Source of the DNA: Leptasterias polaris
Taxonomy: Eukaryota > Echinodermata > Asteroidea > Forcipulatida > Asteriidae
Length of the DNA stretch: 64,000 nt
Assembly (NCBI GenBank): GCA_037783415.1
Contig: JAZGTN010000069.1
Coordinates: 1,116,001-1,180,000, forward strand
Direction of reading: 5' to 3'
In this document: positions 45,872 through 57,800 of the stretch, piece after piece
Position numbering within the stretch: position 1 is the first letter of the stretch
Layout: each line of letters begins with the position of its first letter
The notes under the pieces: generated by a model
What the model saw: only the letters and a program-made list of their open reading frames with translations
Databases searched by the model: none
What the model was told of the DNA's origin: nothing
Position numbers and translations under genes: made by a program

Positions 45872-48800
45872 ATGGCAACCCCTAGGTCTGGTCTGAAACC
45901 TCCTTCGAGGATAAGTAAACCTGGGGGTATACTGCGACCGGGTAGCCTTACCTCACAGACGGTCAAAATAGAAGGTAGGATTGATCACCACCCAACAATC
46001 CAGATCTGGGCCCAAATGTAGTCTTCTAGAAAAAATAGAAATTAGTTGCAACCATTGAGGTTTACCTTGTGAGGACTATAGAGGGCAGTCTAAACATTCA
46101 AATGTAAAAACTTGCATTTTCCCTCAATTTTGCTAACTTAAAAGCTAATCTGAGCTTACTACCCGTAGAATCATGCACTTTGGAGGGCACTAAGTATGGT
46201 AAGTGCAGACTACTGTGGTAAGCAGTGCCATGGAATAAGCCATTTGCGAGTGTACAATGTACATTAGATTCGAGCGACGTCTAGTACAATGAATTGCTTG
46301 ATTACAAGTTACCACTTAAATTTGAATTCCTCAATCGATAGAGACAGTTGCTACGCCAAATGATTCGGGCAAGCTTTTGACTACTAACATGAACATAAAC
46401 GGCGGCGAACACACCCATACACAATTTTGAATGAATGTATATGGCACAATGGTACCAGGGTTTTCTCATCTGGAGGTTGCTACACAAACCCCAAACCATT
46501 TGACATAGCAACTGACTCTATAGTCTGTGGAATTCAAATTTAAGTGGTAACTTGTGACTAAGCAAGTCGTCGTACTAGACTTTATTTAATTTTAACTCGC
46601 AAATTGGCTTATTGGGTTCAGTACATAGACACTGTCTTGTACACAAGTATGCACACGTGTAGTCAGTCCTATAGAAACATTAAACGTGACCATGTCTTGT
46701 CTCCCGTCTTCTCTTCATTTGTTCATACAGCATCCCTGTTACACGCCACTCGTATCAAAGGTAGGATCATTGGCAAGTGGCAGAGCACACATGTAGTTGA
46801 TGCATTAGGATGTCACTGTTATTGTTAATGATGATTGTAGAGCATGGTGTATTTGGATTCTGTCGCTGTGTTTTGTTGTGTTGCTTGTGTGACTGTTGTT
46901 TGTCTGTGTTTATTTGAATTACAAGTACTGAACAGGTTACAAAATAACATTGGGTATAGTAGACCAGTCAAGTCTCGGGTATATCAACACATTTTTGGGT
47001 TCCCACTACATACATGTATGTATGTACAATATCGGTAAGGTTGAAAACATACATCTTCACAGATTTGCACATAACTTACATTCGTGGAACAATGGCCATC
47101 TTGAAAAACTTCCATTGAAATATTTTTAATATCGGTAAGGTTAAAAACATACATCTTCACAGATTTGCACATAACTTACATTCGTGGAAGAATGGCCATC
47201 TTGAAAAACTTCCATTGAAATATTTTGGCTTGAAATGCTTTAGTTTTTGAGAAATGAGGTGAAAACATAAAAGGTTTTTCTCTCACCAGTTTCTTGTGTC
47301 TCCGAAGACCAATTGAGCTAAAAAGTTTCACTGGTTTGTTATTTCATGTATGTTGGGTCACATAAAGTGTAGATACTGGTCTTTGATATTACCAATGTTA
47401 TCCACATGCTTTAACATGTAAATATAGTCAAGGACCAACACACTTGAATGCGCAACAGTTGATAAATATTGATTACATATTCTTGACATTGGCGAACTAT
47501 AAAAGATCTGCCAAAACGATGATTGTTTAATTCAGCCAGTTGAATTTCTAGATGTGTTTAAAAGAATACATTTGTGCTGGTAGTCACTTTTTAATATGGA
47601 AATGAATTGTTTTGATGGTACAAAAAATGGGCGGGTGGCAAGGGCGTAAAGCGCTTGTCTCTCAACACTGTGGCCCTGGTTCGATTCCCGGCTGGAGCTT
47701 AATGTGAGTAGAGTTGTGTAATGGTTAGCTTCTGTGCCACAAGGGTATCTCAGGGCCCTGTGGTTTTCCAAAAAATCAAACTGGCTGTGCTTCGTGGTTA
47801 TTGGTCAATGTGGCTGGCTGCACAAGCCTGTGGATGAAAGCCTTCCAAATTATTCTTAATATTATAAAAAGGGCATAAAATTGCCAAAAACATTCACAGT
47901 TTGAATGTTTATCATTGTAAGTATAGACTTTTAATTAGTAGGTCCTAACATGTTGTCTTACAAATAACATCTTACTGCCCCTAGTACAGTGTCAAATAGT
48001 ATACTAAACCTAGATTTTTGATTTTGTGTCAAAGGCCTTTTGCGGAGCTTTGAATTGACAAACTTACATGTTGTACATGTACTTAACAACTGCAAGTAGA
48101 AGAGAACTACATGTAGTTTATGCATATTATTTGAGCAACTTAAGGCAGATGATGAGGGCACAATGTTTAGGTCTTCTTTGTAAGCATTGTACAGGTTGTA
48201 TGTATCTTATGTATCAGACAACTGTAGAAGAATGTACTGTTAAGTACAAAGTGTCATTCAATTTGCCAGTAATACATATGTACAGTGTAGGCCAGTAATG
48301 TGTCGTTCAACTCATCGCATTGGCAATGAAATGACATGAGGGCACACACTACAAGAAGCTAACAAATACATGTATGTCCATTACAGACCAAGCACAAGAC
48401 TACATACGTAGACTTGCGCCAAGTCTTCGTGTACAAGGGAAGTTGTATGATCTGTGATCACACAGTGTTATAAAATTATGTATGAAGTACATACATGTAC
48501 TGGGTGTCGTGGCCAGGCGGTCTAGGTTGGTGGACTCAAGCTCTGTAATTTACAGAATGTTGGTTAGAATCCTGGCCTGGTCAGTCGTGAAACTTGTGTC
48601 CTTTATCGCAAGGCACTTTATCATAATTGCTTCTCTCCACCCAGAGGTACAAATGGGTACTGGTGAGAGCTGGGGAGTAACCTGCGATGGACTGGCATCC
48701 TGTTCAATTCAAGGGGAATAGAAATATTCTCAGTTGTTTAATGTTTAATGCCTATGAAACCGGATATAAACACCAGCCTGAGGAGCCATATTGGCTTGGG

Positions 48801-51800
48801 ACAGACTTTGCTTTTGGTTTTAATACGTACATGTGTATTCAGATTTAATGATTTAATAGAGACTTATACATGTACATGTATCTTGCCCTAAAATATACAG
48901 TTTAGTATTGAATGCACTGGACATATGGACTGGCTTTTATGTACTGCTAATTACAACAGCACACATTGTACAGTACCTGTGGGCCAGTTCCCGCTTGTAT
49001 GACTGATATATTACACCCTTGAACATCATAAGTGAATGTATTTTTAGTATAGCCAGGCCTCAGGCTTTCACAATTCCACTACGGAACTTCCTGGAAGCAA
49101 CTGCATTCCTGGATTACATAGATGGGAAACTGCATTTTTCACTGAGGGGATACAAGTACATGTAGATGTTTAATTTTCAATAGAGAGGCTACCGAAAAAC
49201 ATTATTTCAATTCTTTGAATCTCACGAAAAACTACAGTATTTTGGTTTGGTTCATTAAAAATAAATTTTGATGGACAATTATACGTATTGCGCCGTTATC
49301 CACTAATTTTGATGCTCATGGCGCATGAAAATTATTACTTTTGTCACTGGGCCATTTATTTCAATCCTTTATTTCACAGCCAGTTCTGCCAAGTAGATGA
49401 TGAAACTTGCACATCAAGCTAAATCAATCAACAAGAACCATCCATCAACAAGAACCATCCATCAACAAGAACCATCCATCACTGGTACCCATTTACTCCT
49501 AGGTGAAGGGAAGCACTTAAGTATCTTGCACAAGGACAAAAAGTGTCATGGACGGGATCTAAAATATTGTCAGAGAGCCAAGAAATAAGACTTGAATTGA
49601 AGACCCCCCCCCTTAATGACTGATTGCATATCAATTACTATAATCAAAATACATGTAAGCCTTAAAATAATTATGCAGATATTTAAAAAACTTCTTGCCA
49701 AAACATAAACAGTTTTTGTTCTTTTCACAAAAATGAAACCATCAAGTTTTTATGAAATTTTCACAGTACTGTACAGTGTACATTAACAAAAACAATCGGT
49801 GGGAATAAAATTTGTGTCATTCTTTCTATCAAAAAAAAAGAGAAGAATAATATCCCTTTAAAAAGAAAGCCCCAGTTTGCTTTTCTAAATTGTTCAAAAA
49901 TAGAAGGAAAAACAAACACTTTTGGAATTTCTATTTTTATTGTACATGTACATGTATGCAATTTACTACATGATGAGAAGGTCAGAAAGTGTGTGACCGA
50001 TCAAGAAATCAAGTACACACAAAAATCTATTCATAGTGATCAATAACAAAGGTGAGACACTTTCATTGGAAGTCCCTGGTGTGTGTCAAAAAATCACGTC
50101 ACATTTCTATGACAATCCATTTTTCCCCTGCCAAACCTTAAACATAACACTGGGCTCTTCAAATCCAGACAGAATAGAACTGGGTCAGCGGGGACCCTGG
50201 ATCCTGCTGACTACATCAAAGGTGATCAATGGGAAAAGTCAGACAACCAAATAAACCCCCTGTTGGAAAAATGGTCTACAATGCTTCAGAAACAGGAAGG
50301 TGGTTGACGTGTTGATAAGAGCCAGGCACACCGTAATAGCCAATACCAAAGTCATGCAGTTTGTATAAGGAAGTGTTAGTTGATGTTAAGCTTACAGTAC
50401 AAGTTACATGTTTGGCTTTGTTTGTAGGGGTCTAACTTTACTGTAGTTTATATTAAAATACACTTGTTGTAAGAACATCACTCTGAAGGTTGACTGTGCT
50501 GCCATTCCTTCATTCAGCATAAAACTTTGAAATCTGTGAAACCAAAAGTGATTCATGTGGAAGCTGGGATACCGGGAAAGTATACTGTTCTTCTGGTGTA
50601 CTGAACTTCATTGCTGGTGATGTTGCATTCCATACGCTGTTAAGCTCAGGATTATTAGCCGGCGGTCAACATGTCTAAGGGAAAGTCCATGTTCTCCTTC
50701 AGTTTCCATCGGAAGAGTGATAACTGTAAGGCATTTGAACAATTTTAGCTTGATTTTAAAACAAATGTAGTTTTAGGAAAAGACGAGAAACACAGGATAC
50801 CATGTACCACTTTGCTACTGTCATGTTGGCAGTTTTCCAATGGTTGTAAATATTTGTTAAGTTCCTGAAACCACCCCAGTTTGTTTGAACATGTGTGAAT
50901 GGACATGCAGGCTTGTACTGAAAGTAGCTTGAGTTGAATTAGCCTAGTTATAATTTTTTTTATACTGTTGAAACAAAAACAAGTTACGCACATGTAGGTG
51001 TTAACATGTCCAAGTTAGCGGATTTGGTGAAAAGTAATGCAAAATAATTGTGTAAACATGTCTTTGTAGGAAAGATTAAAACACACGTGTGAAGTTAATT
51101 GGGGTTCAAAAGATTTGAATTTTTGAATGACAGCACAGTTTATTTATTATCTAGACATCAAGATTTATAAGTACAGTGTATGTTGTGCTAAGTTTTAACT
51201 TTTTTGTACACTTTTGCAAGCTAAGGTCTAAGTACATGTACATGTACATGGTAAGTTTCAAGTCAAAACCTTTTTGGGTTAATGGGATATGAATTTTGAA
51301 GTATGAAATTACAACTTTGGGTTACGACCTGAAGTAAAGGTCACATGTGTAAGATTTGTACATTACTTCAAGATCTTACACATAGTCCAAAGATCTTGTG
51401 TAGCAATTACAGTTCTCCAGATATGATTTTTCGCCTAGATACTGAATCAAAATTGATTTGTAATAATCATACATGTAGACGTTGAACCAGTGTTTGTTTG
51501 GTTTGAGAGATATTGGTTGGTGCCAGCTTGGCGTTTATATCCCCTTGTGGGAGCTTTGCGGAGTTCCCTTTGGAAGATCTAAACAAACAAACAAACAAAC
51601 AAACAAACAACCCAACAAACAAACAATGATAAGTTACTTTTATTTGGGACTGCAGTCTCAAATCCTACAACTAGTAAGATTTATACTTCCTGAATAAGAT
51701 TTCGGTAGAGTTGGGACTGATAGAGTTAGAGAATTACAGAAATAAATACATAGTAAAAAGTACAATTGGAATGAAGTACATTACAAATACAATTGACTGA

Positions 51801-54800
51801 ATACGGTCCAATACTGTATCGGGATCGGTGTGTGTCTTCAGATCAGACAAACTTCATTTGTCAAGAAGATTAGAACTTGTCACTCTCATGTGAAGTTATG
51901 AAGCGAAATGAACTCAGGCTTTCACCTCTGAGGGTCAATGATCCTAAAGGTCAAATGCCCAACATGTTTTGGTCTCAAGAGGTCAGTGGTCATCATCATG
52001 GGCTGGCTAATAGGATATTATTTGTGGATGAGGTCGATGATCTTTGTGCTGAAAGTATGTGGGATCAGAATGTCAAGTTAAGCTTATTCAAAAGTAAACA
52101 ACTTCATGTCGGTATCTTTTTAAAAAAAATTGTGCCCACCCACAGTTTTATGTTGCGGAACCTTTTGGAGCTTCTTGAGTAATCCTTTTCCTTTTAAAAT
52201 TATGTGGCCACAATGAAACCCTGACTTGACAAAAGAAAGACAACAAATGTTCTCATAATTATTTCTGGGATTTAATGTTTTGTAAGAAAATTGAGAATGA
52301 ATAAATGTACATATTACAATCATGTACAAATGTAGGCCTACATGTACTTGACTGGTATTTTATTTTGTGTCCTTACTCTATGGTTTGGTAAACTGCAGAG
52401 TATGTACAATGTATAGTCCGGATGCAATGGTAACTAGACCACAGATCCTGTGCAGTAATCCGGGGTCCACTATGTATAGTATTCTTGTTATTTGATTGTT
52501 GGAAAAAGTGTGGCATGTCATTCTATATTTTTCTATGCTTTGCTACCAGGCTACAAAACAGATTGGATTTGAAAAAAATAGTTGCCATTCGACTAATGCA
52601 GTGAATTATGAATTGTATTTAGCAATGTTCCAAAAATCATTGTGCCCCTCCCTTATTCATCAATGAAAACACTATTTCACTGTACACTTAACAAATTGTT
52701 GAACATTTTAATTACAATCTACACAATGTACATTGTTCAAACATTATTTGTATGAGTTGAAAAATTGATTGAAAATGTATCAAATGATACATGTGTTACA
52801 TACACTGTACTGTGTATGTAAAACAAACCTTGAGTGACTTTGATTGGTTGATTGGTACAATGGGTCAGAATGTAATGCAATTACTTGGTGAAAACTGGAC
52901 TGTTCCATTTTACTTGTCTTTGCTTCATGAAATGGAATAGTCCAAAGTTCACCTTGTAAATTTGTATGTCATGCCATTGTACTTATCCAGTATGCAGCCA
53001 ACATTTGTGTAATGTTTGGTAATGTTTTTTTGTATACGGTTTGATATTACAGAGTTTGTTTCATTCAATATGAAGTAAAAAACCTTTGTTTAAGTTTATT
53101 TGTTTAACATTGTAATATTAAACCCTTGGATGTTTAATAATGACACTTGTTTATTTTTCAAGTGTATATGTAATGCATGTTTGTTTGAATATCTTTGAAT
53201 GGTTGGAAAATTGTTACTCAATTTTTGCATTGACATTGGTAAAGCTTAAAAAGGCAGCGCCCTTTTTTATTTCCATGCATGTAAATTTCTCAAGGCAATT
53301 TGCCCTTTTCCCCCACCTAAAGTTGTTTTTGCCGCAGTGTGCCTTTTGTTTTTGAGAGTTGACAAAGTGCACAGCACCTCTACGGTTTCACAAAAAAGTT
53401 TCTTTATTCCTTTTCTTTTGTTACCTCTTCACTTGTGACTTTATAGTTTACAAATTAATTTGTCTTAAACAGAAAGTTTTGTGCATTTTGTAAATTTGTG
53501 TTTGGTGCAAACAATATTTTTTCCATTGACATTTCGTTGACCATGACCCCTCAGATGCAGTTGCCCAATCTGCTATAGAGCGGTTTGCATGAAGCTGTCC
53601 AAAGCCAACAAATATGCTGAAGTGTTTTCATACCTTGAGTTGAGACTTTAGAATTTATGTATTTTTGTTCTTCAACATTTAAAAAAGTTTTGTGCATTTT
53701 GAAAATTTGTGCTTGATTGATACAAACAATATTTATTTTCCATTGATATTTCTTTGACCATGATGCAGTTGCTCAATCTGCGAGGAAGGTTTGCATGAAA
53801 CTGACCAAAGCCAACCAATGTTGAGAATTGTGTTTAAACCTTTCACTTGTGACTCGATAGTTTTCGCATTTTCTGTTTAAACCTTTTAAAAAGTGTTGTG
53901 CATTTTGTAAATTTGTGCCTGATATGAACAATATGTACTTCCAATTGACATTTCTTTGATCGTGTCCCCTCAGATGCAGTTGCCCAATCAGCTAGAGCGG
54001 TTGGCATGAAACCGTCCGAAGCCAACCAATACGCCGATAATCTCGTCAAGGTGGTCCCCTCTTCAAATTCCTCAAACTCATCCACGCCAAAAGATGACTT
54101 CATCATCGGAGAGCGAGTCATCGTCAGTGGTAACAAGCGAGGCTACATACAATTCCTTGGTGAGACTAAATTTGCCCCCGGCCAATGGGCCGGGGTTGTA
54201 CTCGAAGATGCCGTCGGGAAAAACGATGGCTCGGTTGGTGGAGTCCGTTACTTCCAATGTGAGCCCAAAAGGGGCGTCTTTGCACGCCCGGATAAACTCT
54301 CGCGAGAGTCTGCAACAGGAAGTGCTAAACTGGCATCAGCTGTAGCTGGACAAGGTGTATCAAGGCCCACTGGGCTACCATCGGCACCCAGAATGGGTAC
54401 AAGGGTTGCATCACCCAGAGGTTCCGTCATTAAGTTACCCCCCTCAGCTATAAAGACATCAGGGATGGTGGAAGAAACTACTGGGGACAATACTGGGTTA
54501 AAGGTGTGTATTTTAATGTAGCTGTATTCTGCTTACCAGAATAAGGTTACCATCCAAAATAGCATATCACATGTACTATTTTTGAATGGTTTCCTGCTAA
54601 GGTCTGCTAAGCAGAACATTTTTAAGCCAAATGTTCTGCTTATTAAATAGCTCTATAAAATTGGGCCCAGTTTCAATTTCATAGAGCTGCTTAAGCACGA
54701 AAAGTAGCTAAGCACAACAAAATTATGCTTAGCAAAATAAGGTAACCAGCCAAAATACCATGTCACATGTACTATTTGTGACTGGTATCCTGCTCATTTT

Positions 54801-57800
54801 TGGTTAGCAGGAAATTGTTAAGCAATATTTTCTGCTTAAGCAGCTCTATGAAATTGGGCCCAGGTCTTTTGGTTAAAAGAAAAAAGAAAAAACCACCCAC
54901 ACATGCAATGTGGTGTTCAACTCTATATGAGATGCCACTATCAAAACATATTTCATCAAAGAAAAATAAACAGATTTGATTTCATGGTGCATTCCAGACA
55001 CAACTCAACAGGTCAATCTCACAGGCTGGGCCCTAGTGCACTCTAGCTCTGTACAAATCACTGGGGTGGTCACCTCTGACAATAATAAGTTATGAATATT
55101 ATACCGGGCATCTCTCACGACTCCCATAAATTAGGTAACCATGTGCAGTTGGGTTTAAAGGATACATACATGTGTCACAGTACAGTGTACTTTGTACCTT
55201 GTCCATATGACATGTAGAAGTTTGCAATTATGGGGTAAAATCTTGAAATTTTCTATGTGTATTCATTGTAATGAAAAATCAAGTAATAAACCACAAGGGA
55301 AACTGACTGGGTATATTTTAGTTCAATTTTACACAACATGTTTGTGTTGTATATTGGGATTTGAGGCATTGCAAGGTGAGGTATCAATATATATTTGGTT
55401 TGCGGTAACACCATGTGTATATCTACTTGCTAGGTAGATTTTGTTCTTTGAGAACTTGTCTTGCTTTTTATTCTACTGCCGCGGAGTAGAATATTCGGAA
55501 TTCGGGAGACTTCTCAGTTCTGAAAAGAACTGTCCTGCTTATTAACTACTACCTGGGCGGGAGGTAGGAAATCGGGCGGGACTACTACTTTCGCTATGTG
55601 GATCGGGGGGACTTCTCGTAAATAGCTACACTACCGCGGAGTGAGTTCTTAATAGGTCTCAACGTTTCGACTAGCTTGCTCTAGTCATCGTCAGGATGAC
55701 ATGTAGAAGTTTGCAATTATGTGTTGAACAAAGAAAAAATGACTTGAGCAGAATTTATCAGCCTGCTGGTGCTCTGCCAACTATGTAGACGTACATGTGA
55801 TGTTGGGAGTTTCCCTATTTTGTCAATATCTTTGTTTGGGGGTGCCAGTCAGAAGACATACATGGGTTAGTAACTCAGTTGGTAGAGCGCCGGTACATTA
55901 ATCCGTAGGTCGAAGGTTCAACTCCTGAATTTTTGTTTCTTAATCTCAAGTTTGAATTAAAATATACCCAGTCAGTTTCCCTTGATATTTCATTACATTG
56001 ATTTACATGTGTAGACAATTTCAAGATGTGACCCCTTAATTGCATAATTTATTTTATAGGAAATGTTCGTAGAGACAGAGATTTACAAATTTGTTTTCTT
56101 TTTGCAGGGGGGAGATCGTGTAATGGTCAGTGGTACTAAACTAGGGACCCTGCGCTACATCGGTACCACTGAATTTGCTAAGGGGGACTGGGCTGGGGTA
56201 GACCTGGATGAGGAGCTTGGTAAAAATGATGGTGCTGTGGCAGGAACAAGGTAAAGAACCAAGACAGGATTGAGGATTGTGAGGATAATGCATGTCATTT
56301 CTAGTGCACCTTCACTGTTACCCTTTTGAATTTTTGTGTTGAGTCCAAATTTTGCCCTTACTTTTTCCAGTGACTTGCCAGTGGGACCAGTTAGCTTGTC
56401 GTTTCACTGGTCCCCCAGCCTTTTCAGTGGTCCACATTTCACATTAATAGAGGCTTTTCAACACTGGACTACATGCACATGGAGCCAGCTGGGTCCAATT
56501 TCATGGCTCTGCTAAAGGCAGAATTCTGCACTTACATGTATGTTCCCCTGTAAAGCACATTATATTTATGGGTTGTAAGCGCAGTATTTCCTGGTGAGCA
56601 GATTAATGATTTGAGCCCAGGACCATTTGGAGAACATTTGGACTGGTCTTCAGGTGTTTTAACTTGCATTTGGCCAGCGTACCACTGTAAAGGGAGAAGG
56701 CTGCTGTCCTACATCCATCAGAGTCCATCAGCGTGGTAACTCAACACCGGAAGCTTTACAGTTTTATGAGATTTGGCATGCCTTACTTCATGCCAAGCAT
56801 TTTTGATAAATTGGCTGATCAATATTGACGCCATCATGTGAACATTCATCATGGATGTGTGTTGTTGCTGCTCCTTTTCCTGTGCATGGTAATCAGGGTT
56901 CGTAAACCCAAAGTACCTGGCAATAAGTTCAAAATAGGCTATGTCACAGCTGTATGAGATTTACCCAGGAACTAAATGTATTAACATCCAATGTATAACT
57001 CCCTAATGATCATACAAGGAGGACCAAAAAGAGACCCCTGTGGCACCACACAACCTGTTTTGATTATTTTCCATCACCCTATTGCCCACTCTGTATATTA
57101 GGTACTTCCAGTGCCAGCCTAAGCATGGGCTCTTTGCACCAATCCACAAAGTGGCTAAGGTCCGGGGTAAACCCCCTCCTAGACCCAGCAACTCTGACTT
57201 GGTCACAAGAGAGAAGAGAAGCAGTAGCACCAGCTCCCTCAGCTCTATGGGGTCAACAACCTCGGGTATCGCCAGGAATACAGGCTTACAGCCGCTAGAC
57301 TCCAACTCTCCGAGGTCCCAAGATGTTTTTCGGAGATCAGGCTCAGCTGCTCCTCAGGTAGGTTTCGCCATTATTTGCTTGGATTGTAGGTTTAACCAAA
57401 TTTCATAAAACTGTTAAGCAGAAAACGCTGCTTAGCAAACTGCTTTGCATGGCTGGCAGGGCACCAGTCGCAATAATAAACTAGATGCATTTCAGCGTGT
57501 TATCAAATTCTGCTTTGCAACATTTTTCCTGGCTTAGCAAATTTCGGGGTTATCAGTTTTATGAAGTTGCCCCCTAATTTCTTTATTCATGAATACTTCA
57601 ACTAAAATAGAAGTCCATTAAGAAGCCATTCTCTGTTACTCTTTGAGTAATCTTGTAACTTCAAAAAGTCTATTTCTGTTATTCTTTGAATAATTTTTTT
57701 ACTTCAGGCTTTCAACCTGACCGTTTTCATTTTATGGTGGAATTGGTTGATTTAATATTGCATGAAAACCTACTGTGTTCTTACTGTTGCGTCAGTGCAG

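Noticed and set aside
49429..49479. CRISPR-like repeat array
   Set aside because: Three directly abutting 17-bp units with no spacers, in animal DNA.
53553..53600. Extra CAP-Gly exon copy
   Set aside because: In-frame TGA after about 13 codons and no CAP-Gly residues; treated as a decayed duplicate.
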